From assembly GCF_041260155.1 (NCBI RefSeq), contig NC_091944.1:15167772-15231771 (forward strand): a stretch of 64,000 bases of DNA, read 5' to 3'. A program made the position numbers and the translations under genes. The notes under the pieces were generated by a model, which did not search any database, was not told where the DNA came from, and worked only from the letters and a program-made list of their open reading frames with translations. Within the stretch, counting starts at the first letter, position 1. Every line of letters starts with the position of its first letter. This stretch comes from Ptychodera flava. Its lineage: Eukaryota > Hemichordata > Enteropneusta > Ptychoderidae. Shown one piece after another: positions 11,801 through 22,724 of the stretch.

Positions 11801-12109
11801 GGCTTACATCTTAGAAAAACATTCCCATCCAGTGTACAATGACCTTGAAGATGGTGGCCTTGAGAAACACTTCAGCATTGATTACTTGCTGACTAATGTC
11901 ATGATCTACTGGGTCAACGCAAACATCGCACCGTCGATGAGATTGTACAAAGAAACAGTTCCAAAGTTGTTTTCCGGAGCAGTCAGGTAAGCGTTGATGA
12001 TGCTTATTGATTCAGTGGTGAAGAGTCAAGGTAGTGACAGACTTTAGATGATGTTTATGGGAAAGAGAGAGACAGAGACAGAGACAGAGATGGGGAGGTA
12101 GGTGGGGGG

Positions 12110-12162
<53 letters not shown>

Positions 12163-13307
12163 CCCTATAGGGGTTGGGAGGGGAGGGAGGCGTATAGAGA
12201 TGGAGAGCAGGAGAGAATATGTACAGAAGGACAACAGAGACAAAGAAAGATACGGACAGACAGGTATGACAATATCATGTACTGTAAGTGTCATAAAGTA
12301 GCTGTGGCTTCTTTCAATTGTTTATATTGGAAAATTTTATGAATGTAATATATAATCTTACATCTAATTTTCTGGGTATATTCAGTGTGACAGTGTTTTA
12401 ATTTGTATGTAGCAATCTATACATGAACAATGATTCGGTTAGAGCAATATATACATTAATGATTGTCAGCTTAGCCAGACAAAAAGTTTTGATTTCTCAT
12501 CATAGATTACTTCAAAAACAGTAAAAGAGTTGGGCTACAAAAATAATAATAATAATAATATTTGGTTCTTATATAGCGCACATATCCACAAGTAGATGTG
12601 ATCAAGGCGCTTTACATTATTATTACCCCTGGTCACTGGACCTAATATTATACCACTCAACTCCCTGGGGAGCAGACAACAGCTCACATGTGCAGCCAAT
12701 AAGCGCAGCAGAGCTAAACGCACACATAACAACCTCTGTCCTACCAGGTACCCATTCACTCCTGGGTGGGGAGAAGCAATGAGGAATAAAGTGCCTTGCC
12801 CAAGGACACAACACCACAGCCATGCCGGGGCTCGAACTCACCATCCTTTGATCGTGAGTCACTGCTCTAGCCACTGGCCCATGATGCCAAAATTTATCAA
12901 CAGACAAAAATATACCTACTAAGTTCACATTCAATTTATTGGATACTTTTCAATATATTTTGCAATTCATAAGAAAATAGACTCCATTGCTAATGTGTCA
13001 TTATCATTTGCATACACAAATACCGCTTATTAATAAACACTGTGTACTTTGATTCCAGGCATATACTTACAGATGCGTTCACTCCATTTGCTTTTATTCC
13101 AGCTATGTAATCAGCGTACCCACTGGTATTGCCGCATTTCCATTAGAAATTCCGTATATACCAGAAAACTGGGCCAAGCAGATATTTCCCGACTTGGTCA
13201 GCTACACCAGAATGCCAAGAGGCGGCCATTTTGCCGCCATGGAGGAACCACTTTTACTGGCTGAAGATCTGAGACAGTTTGTAAGAAAGATTGAAGAGAG
13301 GCAATAA
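8284..13307 (+). CDS. EPHX1: microsomal epoxide hydrolase, five coding exons
   Basis: Joined exons 8284-8890, 10132-10261, 11273-11475, 11767-11986 and 13103-13307 give 454 residues, against 455 in human EPHX1. All introns are GT-AG and all phases agree. The enzyme hydrolyses epoxides to diols at the endoplasmic reticulum. A hydrophobic N-terminal anchor (residues 3-24) precedes an EHN-type N-terminal domain and an alpha/beta-hydrolase fold. HGWPGS at 153-158 is the oxyanion-hole motif. The catalytic nucleophile is Asp231 (GGDMG), the charge relay Glu408 (PENWAKQ) and His429 (RGGHFAA); the epoxide-polarising tyrosines are Tyr302 and Tyr374. The Trp after the nucleophile in mammals is Met here. 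The acceptor just before ATG 8284 implies a non-coding first exon upstream. Introns carry MITEs and a SINE. Confidence 0.96.
8891..10131 (+). other. EPHX1 intron 1
   Basis: A phase-1 intron of about 1.2 kb, starting GTATTA and ending TTTATAG. AT-rich; I see no repeat ends or exon inside. Confidence 0.8.
10132..10261 (+). CDS. EPHX1: EPHX1 coding exon 2 (nucleophile exon)
   Basis: 130 nt, entered in phase 1 and left in phase 2. It encodes the nucleophile elbow QGGDMGS with Asp231. Donor GTAATG. Confidence 0.95.
10870..11064. mobile_element. TTAA MITE, family D copy 1 (EPHX1 intron 2)
   Basis: A 195-bp element running from TTAACCCTTTGAGTACTG to GGCGCTCAAAGGGTTAA, with TTAA at both ends and CCCTTTGAG inverted termini. 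The interior shares AAAATTTT, GCAACATTTTACC and GACTTTGGCGCTC with copies at 45657, 54871 and 63430. Confidence 0.9.
11273..11475 (+). CDS. EPHX1: EPHX1 coding exon 3
   Basis: 203 nt. It encodes part of the cap region and Tyr302 in GYLHLQ, ending in KPDTA. Acceptor AATGACAG, donor GTTGGT. Confidence 0.95.
11590..11627. mobile_element. family D MITE terminal fragment (EPHX1 intron 3)
   Basis: Only the right end survives: GGCAACAAAAATTGACTTTGG followed by CGCTCAAAGGGT. The partner end is missing and the TTAA has decayed to TCAG. Confidence 0.7.
11767..11986 (+). CDS. EPHX1: EPHX1 coding exon 4
   Basis: 220 nt. It encodes DSPVGLAAYILEKH and Tyr374 in RLYKE. Acceptor TATAATAG, donor GTAAGC, leaving in phase 2. 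Confidence 0.95.
12112..12160. repeat. (GA)n microsatellite
   Basis: About 49 bases of GA dinucleotides within a purine-rich tract in EPHX1 intron 4. Confidence 0.97.
12541..12888 (-). mobile_element. tRNA-derived SINE copy 1 (EPHX1 intron 4)
   Basis: A minus-strand SINE. Read on that strand, the head carries a tRNA-like pol III promoter: A-box-like GTGGCTAGAGCAGTG and B-box-like GAGTTCGAGCCCC. A central domain follows (CCACCCAGGAGTGAATGGGT, ATGTGAGCTGTTG), then the tail GCGCCTTGATCAC to CGCTATATAAGAACC and (ATT)n. The copy at 15582 matches throughout. The tail resembles that of the LINE at 3380, suggesting that LINE type mobilised it. Confidence 0.88.
13103..13307 (+). CDS. EPHX1: EPHX1 coding exon 5 (last)
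   Basis: 205 nt including the TAA at 13305-13307. It encodes the relay residues Glu408 and His429 and the C-terminus KIEERQ. Acceptor TTTTATTCCAG. Confidence 0.95.
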
Positions 13308-15581
13308 ATACTGCACCCACATAGGGTACATCTGTTAGGGAAAATTTATATGAGGGCATATCAGATAAAAAGTGACAGTTAAAGAATTAAAAGTTGCAGT
13401 TGATTTCAACTAAAGCTGCAATATGGTTTCTGAAAACCAACAAGTGTGCCAAATCGTTTCAACTTTCCAACCATCAAATTCCATAGTTTAGTAGGTAATT
13501 CAGTGAAAAATGGATAACATTTTTACGTCATCCAACGGTTCTAATATTAGCACTAATTAAACAAAATCTGAAATCATTTATCGCATTTCATGACTTTTAT
13601 TTTGAAGACATCTAAAATATGACAATGCCATTGAATTTTCATAAGAAACACAACCGGGAGACTGTAACAGGACAGAAGCTGAAACTGTTGATTACTTTTT
13701 CAATATTTTTATGCAATGTATCAAATACAGTTTTTGTTGTCTCCCTACACCATGCTGAAACACACAATATTCAGCTTGGCACAAAGCCTGGATATGTAAA
13801 CACCATTGTTGATAATTAGAGTCCAGACTGCAAGTCATTTGTCAATGATACAAATGCACAGTACACATACACATGCTTTGTTGGCAAGCTGAATTCTGGA
13901 CAGTTCAACATGCTATTGTAGTCTATAGGGAGTAGAACAAGAGCACAGTCAATAAAACTGGACAAAAATATTGTCAAAATTATCAAAGTTAATACAGCTA
14001 TACTGCTCTCCTACTGCCTACGGGCAGTGTCACTGTCACTGCGTACCAACAGTGACAGGGATATCTTTGACTCTGATGTAGTTGAAGAAGAGTTTGGGTC
14101 AAATGACGCTCATGACAGTGAAACATACTTGTACATAATATCAGGCTGGAGAGCAACACATGGGAGACCAGGAGACTTGGCAGTTATTGTTAAACAATGG
14201 CCAAAAGGGACAATAGGTGTATCAATGTTCACAAAACAGTGTGCATCTCCTTGAATGTTATGGTACAGTTTACTTGTATTCCTACAAGGCTATCTGTATT
14301 TGTCATTTTAAAATGAATACATTGTCCAACAAAGATGTGAATAATCGGTAGGTATGTTGAACTTGATATTTTATTTCAAAATTGTATTATTTATGAACAT
14401 CATTTTTTGTGGTTGATTTGTTAAAATTATGTCAAAGTGCTTTGAGCTTATTCACATAGCCTGAGTCTGAATATGCAACAGTGTTACGGTGTATTGACAT
14501 TTCAATGAATGGCTGGACTGAAATGCAACTGACAGCAATATAAGTATTCATAAACACAAATGCAAATTGTGTTGATAGGCTGAATATTCAACATGATAAG
14601 ATGTAAAACAAGAAATGGGAATTGATACAAAAATCAAAAATACTGAAAAAGTATCAAAATTTTATGTTTGTAATGTTATTTGCTTAGGGATTATGATCGA
14701 TAAAATTGAACTTTTGAAGTAGGGATTTTTGAATTCCAGTATATTATTAAACAAGATAGGTCACTTATAATCACCTAAAGTCATTAAATGAAAAACTATT
14801 TAAGTTCATGCAGTGAATGAAATGTTCACATTCTTATCGTACAACTTTGAACAGTAATGATTCTTAATTTAAATGAAAAAACGTGTGAATAAATGGAACT
14901 ATTTATTTTTTCAAAATTTGCCATTATTACACCCAAAATTTCAGAGATTAAAAGTTTTATTAAATGGAAAATTTCAATCTTCCAATTTTGTTAATTTTTT
15001 TAAAGTGTTTACAAGTATGATCTATGTCATGTCTTGTACTTTTATAGAAAAATATTTCTTTGGATAGGCCACCGTGCTCAGTTTTTCACTATTTGGCAAA
15101 ATGTAGCCTGGACGTACAAATTGCATACTGTTGCATGATTGTCATTTTGGACACTTTTCTGACCCAGCCAGATTTGGATTTATAAAGTCAGTTTAAACTA
15201 ACAAATCCAAAGTGTCCTATGATGCATGTACAAATGACAAAAAGATGAAAACTGGACAGAAAAAAGTGAATCAATTTAAAAACTTGTCACAGGATTTATG
15301 GCTCTACAAACTGCTTACCACATTTCCATAACCACCACAGAATATTTATGCATGTGTCATAAAAACACTTATTGCTTAGAAGTGTGTAATACATGTTCAT
15401 TTTTTCTGCACGTAAATCCCTAACTAATATTTGACCATATAATTTGGGTGGGGACTTGAAATTTTTTGATCACATAGAGGATATTTTATGGAGATCTGAA
15501 AAAATTAAGATTTCAGTCGCGGTTCATCCAGGCCTTCTTCTCTCCTGTATTTGTGAATGAAGCCTAATCATCAAGCATTTT
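13308..15581 (+). other. EPHX1 3' UTR and downstream flank
   Basis: Starts with the 3' untranslated region. An AATAAA overlaps the stop region (13303) and another lies near 13950; I cannot say which is used. The short frames, such as 13619-13819 and 14027-14254, look like chance and no exon is supported. Confidence 0.5.
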
Positions 15582-16020
15582 AATAAATAATAATAATAAT
15601 GAGTTCTTATATAGCGCACATATCCACAAGTACATGTGATCAAGGCGCTCTACAATTATTATTACCCTTTTTGGTACCACTCAACTCCTTGGGGAGCAAA
15701 CAACAGCTCACATGTGCAGCCAATCAGCCCAGCAGAGCTAAACGCACACATTACAACCACTGTCCTACTAGGTACCAATCACTCCTGGGTGGGGAGAAGC
15801 AATGAGGAATAAAGTGCCTCGCTCAAGGACACAGCACCATGGCCATACTAGGGCTGGAACCACAGGCTCTAGAGTCAATGCAGGCGAACCGCTAGCCGCC
15901 ACTGATACAATTGTATCAGTGGCTGCTAGCGGTTCGCCTGCATTGACTCTAGAGCCTGTGGCTGGAACCATCCTGTGATCGTGTGTCCACTACTCTAGCC
16001 ACTGGCTGTCCCATGATGCC
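15582..16020 (-). mobile_element. tRNA-derived SINE copy 2, interrupted
   Basis: Same SINE and strand as copy 1 (12541-12888): (ATT)n tail at the left, tRNA-like head at the right. It has a short deletion near 15670 and a 100-bp palindromic insertion at 15861-15960 next to the B-box region. Confidence 0.88.
15861..15960. mobile_element. 100-bp palindromic MITE inside the SINE
   Basis: The sequence from CACAGGCTCTAGAGTC to GACTCTAGAGCCTGTG is a palindrome with one mismatch pair over 50-bp arms, centred on ACAATTGT. GCTGGAAC occurs immediately before (15853-15860) and after (15961-15968), an 8-bp target-site duplication; SINE copy 1 lacks the insertion. The CACAGG ends match the element at 6394. 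hAT- or P-type by duplication length. Confidence 0.92.
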
Positions 16021-16255
16021 TTTTGCAAACATTCTATTCTTAACTTATTTCCAGATACTAAGCCATGTGAGAAATGCACAATTGATGTCATGCACTTCTA
16101 CATTATAAACTACCTTTTAAATTATGTAATAAATAAAGTTATGACCGGTGTAGTGAATATTATTCCGAAATGAGACGTCCACTGTGATTTACAACTTTCT
16201 GTCGGGGTAAACACATATCTGATTATCATTATAAGATAAATATTCGTACAGAAAA
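16021..16255 (+). repeat. diverged duplicate of 720-960
   Basis: Same order of blocks as 720-960: CCTTTTGCA, TGATGTCA-GCACTTCTA, ACTACCTTTTAAATTATGT, GTGTAGTGAATATTATTC, GTGATTTACAA and GGTAAACACAT. It starts directly after the SINE head. Confidence 0.7.
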
Positions 16256-17314
16256 ACGGAAACGGAAATTTATCGCTGATTATTCAACATGTGTTCGACA
16301 CCAACTCTCCATTCTTCCTATGAAACGTCAGACGAAACACACACAACAGTGTGATTAAAAACTTTCAGTTTGAATTGCGGGACGAGACCTCAATATTTCA
16401 TTATTCAGGGAAAAAAAACTCGAAAGGGTTAAGAGACCAACTAAATTGTGCAAATAGATTTCCAAATCACATTAAGTAACAAAATCACAATAAAATTCAA
16501 AACCCAAACGATGTTAAAAATCATTGATGTTTATCTTTCACTGTTGGTTGAATCATGTTGATGAACTTGTCTCGAGAAAATGCTTGCAAAACAGGATAAT
16601 CATGCAATAATAGACATCCTCAAGCCCTTAGTAGTTGATTACAAACGTCTGATCAATGGTTGTCCAAGTTTCGGGAGGACCTATAGTACATACAGGTTGT
16701 CAGTCAACAGGTAACACACTTTCCTTCAATCGGCAGAGTAATTTTACCCCTAAATTCTAATGTAGGACCAGCATATCAAAAGAAACATTTCATATATGTC
16801 GCAAAATGGGAAATTCGCTGTTCCTGCAATGGAAAACCAGATGGTGATTTTCAACAGCTTGTGCAGCAAATTGTCTTGGGTCACCAAATTAGGGAAAACA
16901 ATTAAGAATTGATAATGATTGGTTCAAAAGATCAATTTTAACAGCCGCATAGAAAGATACAGAAGTAAGAGTGATAGCACACTATCTGTTACTCTTACGT
17001 GATGTCCTGTTTATAGTATTCTTATAAAATTCATAATTCCTAACAAATATTCGAAATACGCGTGCTAGTCCTAGTGGGTAAAAAGTATTGGTTGACCGAC
17101 GAAAGAGAATCCAGGACTTTCCTGCGACGACAAAGGCTTTTCTCCTGGTGTGTTTTAACGATGTAAGATTTAGGTTTTCTCATCAAAATGTAAAATATTT
17201 ACAGTAATAATCGAATTGTAGTCACCACAAACAGACCGATAGAAGAAGATTTATGAAATCAAATACGAAAAGCATGGGACTTACGACTTTGATAAACTCT
17301 AAAAGCTGACTTAC
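16256..17314. other. no supported feature
   Basis: A 44-codon plus-strand frame starting at about 16580 has protein-like composition but no support. Otherwise I see nothing. Confidence 0.45.
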
Positions 17315-17419
17315 CGTCGGCATCAACAAACCATTTTGAAACCCGGCTATCTCCATCTTCGCTTGCCAAGGTCTCCTGTCTTGGCAACTGGATGCTTCCC
17401 GAAAACAAAAATGCATCAC
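17315..17419 (-). CDS. possible first coding exon of an unidentified gene
   Basis: On the minus strand ATG at 17356 opens MEIAGFQNGLLMPT and reaches a strong donor, ACG|GTAAGT, at 17315. The frame is also open upstream to an ATG at 17419. A CpG-rich, promoter-like stretch lies just upstream at about 17420-17480. I found no matching downstream exon to the left and recognise no family, so this may be chance. Confidence 0.22.
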
Positions 17420-17479
17420 GCACGGGGTAGTTAGTGCGAAATAACGGACCCGTGCGAGCGGACGGCTGGTTACCTAGGG

Positions 17480-18964
17480 TAGAGTAACGTTAACCGTGGT
17501 TGAGAGAATGAATTTGAAAGCTGATTTTTTAAAATTCATATCTTGAATAGACTGCGACTGTATACATTACAGTGCATTTTCGAAGTGTTCGTTAAGTATA
17601 ACTTTTACTCGATCCCAACCAAATTTGGCAAACTTTAAAACTTTACTGGAAATGAGTGCAAACTATAGGGTTAGTAATTTTTTTCTTTTACTGCACTCCA
17701 AACTTGTGATTTTTTTCTCGACAAATTTTGATAATGCAAGTGGTTGTTCTGTTAGATTTCTCTTTGTTTATCCGTATCTAGGGACATTTATAATGACAGT
17801 GAAGAAGGTGCAGTTGTAATCACTTCAGTGGACGTTGAAGAGTGGCCGTAAGCGGCGCCCTACTGCTGAGAAGCGACGATCGCAACACATTTTATGAACT
17901 ACTTCCTGGCCTTGAACAAATGTACAGTGAGGACTTAATAAGATACATGTACTTCAGTCTCTCTCCGATCCAAATCCACAGTTTATGAGTGGCAATAGTA
18001 CTGAGGTGAACAATTACTATACATGTGAATCACATAGGGTAGTTGCTGTTGCGGGTTACGTTTTTTGGGTCCTGGTCGTTGCCCCGGAATTCATTACACT
18101 AAATAAATTCACTTTTAATAAAGTAATTAATCATCAAAGTAACCACATCCTTAATTTTCGCTTGCCCAGTCGAGAAGATATTCTAATTATAAGTGTGTTT
18201 TAAGACTGATTAAATATCAAATTCTTAGAAATCCTCACTTAATGAAAACAGGGTACGAAATGTTCAAAAAAATGCAAATAAGCTGGCCTGTAAAGGTTGC
18301 AGTCAGACCACGGTCCCTCCACAAGTATTCCATATGCCCACTTGATCCTATGGGAGATTTAAATTTTCATAGCTTGATTGTGCACGTTGACGTGTTCTTG
18401 GTGATAAGTATAGGATTTTTAATAGGCATGATACCTTCAGGGGATCTTTGTATCAATATGAGTTGAGTGTACATTAATGAGACATCGGGATTTGCTTTGT
18501 TTGTTTATTTGTTTTTTCGTTTGTTTTCATTGATTGATCTTCTATCAGCGCCTCAAGTATCATAACGATAAAATGCAATGTTTCATTGTGTTCCTTACTT
18601 CTCAGCGATAGTTCCTTATCGTCAGTACGACCAGGATATTTGTAATTTTTATTGATTGCTTGAAGGAGACCTTCGTGCCATCAACTCCTAAAATTAAAAA
18701 TATTCAGTCATTCTCTATGATATGATCGTCATTATCTTTTGCGATACCTGCATGGATTATAGTTTCATTGACATGGTTATAATTTTTATCAGACGTGACT
18801 ATCTTATATATACATCAGTACAACGCTAATCTTCTTTTGACGTACTATTATGAGCATTTTTTGCTGAAAGCTAAAGGGCTAAGGTCACTGTCTTTTCAAA
18901 TTATTTCAGTTATTTCTGTTTGATGAGAAAAATTATTGCTGTTGTCCTCCTCACTGCAACGTGT
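17480..18964. other. no supported feature
   Basis: AT-rich intergenic sequence with only short, non-protein-like frames. Confidence 0.5.
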
Positions 18965-19261
18965 TTAAGGCAGAATGCGTCTTTCGGACAGATATTCGGG
19001 ATCTCAAATTTTTGCGATACATTTCTGATCCACAACTTGTGTGGGCTTATTTTGAAGTATATAAAAATTTCAGTATCTTATTTTTGTGAAAATAGTAAAT
19101 TTCATTTGCTCCAAGAGAGTTAACAAAGGGTTGACGGCCATTTTGAATTTCAGATATATTGTAATTTGTTTCTCTGGTTCCAAATTTGCATGGTGACTCC
19201 TGATTCTTAATCTTGATATTGGGTTTGAAAGTTTCCTTGGGGAAAGTATGAGCAAAAGTTT
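18965..19261. mobile_element. TTAA MITE, family C copy 1 (3' end eroded)
   Basis: Begins TTAAGGCAGAATGCG and continues with the family blocks GGACAGATATTCGG, TTTCTGATC, GAGTTAACA, GCCATTTTGAATTTCA, TTGCATGGTGAC and GAGCAAAAGTTTA. The far terminal inverted repeat is lost. Confidence 0.8.
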
Positions 19262-19654
19262 ATGATAATAGTCACTGACTGTATTCTTAATCTCTTGTTT
19301 TTGCGATATGCATGTAGTATCTTCGTTAAGACTTTTTCCTTGAATAAGATTTATGAGACATTGTTATTTATTTTTTTTTCTTTTCTGAGCTGTTGTAACC
19401 CTTTTCACCCCTATCATGGGATGATGTGTGTTAAGAAAATATGATATATTCACTACCTGGGAGAGTACAACCCTATCAATCATCAGAGCTCTTTGCACCT
19501 TGCGAATTCGTGTAAAATGTAAAGATGCTGATGACGTAATTTCCGGTATGTACCATATGAATATGTCATTGTATTTATTGTCATAGCTACGGGCAGGGAT
19601 ACCGGACGAGAGTAGAGATCTGACGACAGGAAATTTCTAATAGTTAAGGACAAA

Positions 19655-19912
19655 ATGAGATTAACACAAGTTGTCAATCTGGCAGGAAAGATTGTTGGTA
19701 TAAAACAACGGCAACTTTCAGTAATATATTACCAATCTTTGAAGAGGAAAGCCATTCAGATCCATCAGGATCAAACACACCCACTCAGCACTGAATTTAA
19801 AATCCTCCCGTCAGGTCGACGACTTAAGGTACCTTTTGCGCGTAAAAACTTGTACAAAAAGTCTTTTATACCTTCAGCTGTGGCAGTTTTAAACTCAGAA
19901 TTTTATACGTAA
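19655..19912 (+). pseudogene. truncated LINE ORF2 C-terminus
   Basis: 86 codons. The segment HPLSTEFKILPSGRRLKVP followed by KKSFIPSAVAVLN is the conserved distal block that closes ORF2 in many CR1/Rex/RTE-like elements. All catalytic domains are missing. Confidence 0.75.
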
Positions 19913-20067
19913 TTTATTGTTTTTTCCCCAAGACTGTGTATATATGTGTGTCTGTTTTTATTGTAAGTCAGGAGATTTGTGGTGTCGAAAGAAAATTTTC
20001 CATTTGTGGATGTGCGTGTTTTCATTAATGGACAATAAAGTAATTTGAATTGAATTGAATTGAATTG
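19655..20067 (+). mobile_element. LINE 3'-end fragment with (TTGAA)n tail
   Basis: The end of a non-LTR retrotransposon ORF2 (19655-19912) is followed by a short 3' UTR, GACAATAAAG and a TTGAA pentamer tail at 20046-20067. The tail and protein differ from the LINE at 3380, so this is a second LINE type. Confidence 0.8.
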
Positions 20068-20302
20068 TATATTCAACATGAATAGTTCCTCTAATAGCAT
20101 GAATAGTTCCTCTAATGAAATAAAGATTACCAAAACAATGTCACAAGATAGTGACTTTGTCCCTCTTATGAAGCCATCGTCTTATTTTTTGGTAAATTAA
20201 TTAAGAAGTGGTCAGTGGTTGGAGAGTAACTTTCTCGAACCTGTCCAATTCAAATGTTGCATGTATCTATTTGCCGTTCAATGTCAAGGATATATATCTT
20301 TC

Positions 20303-20398
20303 ATCCCTTCACCTCAATGGTTTGACCCAAACCCATCGTTATCAATAGTAAGTGTGGGCCTGTTCAAAGGGAATCGGAGACTGGTTAAAGGAGTGTTG
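20303..20398. mobile_element. diverged family E short MITE
   Basis: CACCTCAATGGTTTGACCCA, ATCGTTATCAATAGTAAGTG and GGGCCTGTTCAAAGGGAAT match the ~93-bp family E copies at 25606 and 59724. The ends are decayed but GGTTAAAG closes it. Confidence 0.65.
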
Positions 20399-22724
20399 CC
20401 CACAGTAAACACGATTGGAGCTAATTTTGGAGAATTGAATAGTGAAGTAATGTCGGTTTATTCTGCAAATGTAAGCTCATCTGCTTTTCTTTTTAAGTTA
20501 TACACTTGTTTTTATGAGTAATGTGAAATATTGAGATTTGAACAACATGAAGATCTAATTCTCCCAAATTAGTTCCAATCATTTTAGTAGATGATTGGCT
20601 CTTCAAAGTTTGTTTCTAATCCTTATACGTTTAACATTTACGTGTCATACAATCACCCGACATTTTTTCAACGAAAGATTTACAAGACCATCATTGACGT
20701 ACAAATGCCATTAACCGCAATCTTGTCCACTTTTTATTTAAAGATATCACAATTCATCCTAAAAGACGGTCACAATATAGATATCGTCTTTATCTAGTTT
20801 TTTTTAAATAAAGCTCCAGATACTCGACACCCTGCATTAACGAAGGCTTTCAACCACTTTCTAAAGAGGGTTAAAAGATGCAAATTGTTTGTACAGACAG
20901 TTATGTCAGGAATTTGCCGGGAATGTCCACATATTTCTGAAGGAACCCAATTTAAGAAGGCCCGAGTTTATTCTTGTTATAAAGAAATAAAAAAGAGCCG
21001 TACGACTAGAACCTTCTCGTCTACATACCTTTGTTCGGCAGCAGATTTTTTGTTTACCTTAATTTTGTTTTTATCTCTTTAATACTGGTAGTATTTTATT
21101 AAATTGATTGTTGGTTCGAACTTAATTCATGACAAATAATGGTATATTATATTACATTCATCGAAACTAGCGTAATATGAATATACTGTAAACATGTTGT
21201 CGACTATTGTATCAAACTGGACTGCCTTGTACTTATTCTTCACGTTGATCCGCGAGATTCTCATCACGTATTGTTAAGACTGCGCAAGTCTCCTTCACCA
21301 AGGTTGCGCGAAAGTTATGACCAAATTGCAAAAAATTGCAGCTGCAGATGTCCATGATGCAGTGCGTTTGCTCTACACAGCGCCATATACCTGAACAGAA
21401 TACAAGGGACACGGGCTCACAATGCACTGATCGACAATCAACTCAAAATACGTCTAATATGATATTAGGACGCCAGGAACAGAAATGACAGAACTAGCGA
21501 CATATATTCTAGATGAGTCTACGCTTCTTTAGTGAAGGGCGAGCTACATCTTATGAACTCCATCTATAGCAGAAGCACATTCCCTCAGCTTCCCGCTCGA
21601 ATATAACGCTAAACGATTGATAAACTACCGTATATACATACACATATACATCTATCCATCCTCCAACGAACCCATCCGACCATCCAACCATCAATCCGTC
21701 TGTCCATCCATCCACACATATAACATACATGCATACATACATACATGTACATACTAGTACGGACGGACGTATACACACACACATATATAAAGAAAAGTAG
21801 CTATATAAAGAAAAGTATCTATCTATCTATCTATCTATGTATGTATATGTATGTATATAAGAAGAAAAGTAGCTATTTTGCAGAACAAAAATTACGAATA
21901 TATGATAGAAAATAGAAAATGTCTTTTTAATAGATAATACAACAACATGTTGAGACGGGAATGTGTAGCGTGAGTATTTTTCACTTATTGTCACAAGTAA
22001 ATGGTCTCTTCACAAGTTCTCTCAGTTATTTGCTCTCGTCATGCCTCCTTGAATCATTAAGTGGGTTGACAGTATAAGGAAGGTTTCTGCGTGACGGATC
22101 ACCGGTAGTTACGTAATATCTACGTCATTCCGGTGAATCTTCATGAAAAGTGGAACGCCTGCCCTTTGCCGATTTACACACTCATGTATACGATAGGATT
22201 TAATATGTAGCTTTTTTCACATGCAGTGCTCCAATCACCAATGCTTGAAGCGGTTGCATTGTAACGTTATGAAAGGTTCAATGTCACCCGTACCATTATT
22301 TGATACCGGAGAATTATCATTTCTGAAAGGACAATCACATAGAGTTACACCTTAGGCCATTCTGTACTCTGAAAAGTTTTCTCGTAATATGAATCCACGG
22401 TTAAAACCTGAAAGAAAGTAAGAAAAAATCAACGTTTCTACACTGGCATCGTTTTATGTTGTTTGTTTTTTTGTGTGTGTTTTTAATTAGACAATATATT
22501 TTGGTGTGTTTATAAGCGGTCGATAGTACGTGTGGGAACTGTAGCGAAACTAACAGTTTATCCTTCCAACATCAACGCTAACACTCCGGATGCAGCTCTT
22601 CTTGTGCATTGCAATGACCCATAAGCAGTCACGTTCTGGTTTTAATGACACATAATTCGCAAGGTCGCCTTTTTACCTGTTGCCTCGATCCTTTCGTAAA
22701 TTTACATTGCAGTGACTTACCGCC
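20399..22724. other. intergenic, microsatellite-rich
   Basis: Contains CATC/CATA-rich tracts and (CTAT)n/(GTAT)n near 21640-21860, with AAAGAAAAGTAGCTAT-like direct repeats at about 21790, 21810 and 21863. No gene is supported. Confidence 0.6.

Noticed and set aside
16580..16715. 44-codon plus-strand frame beginning MLAKQDNHAII
   Set aside because: Protein-like composition but no acceptor, donor or homology to support it.
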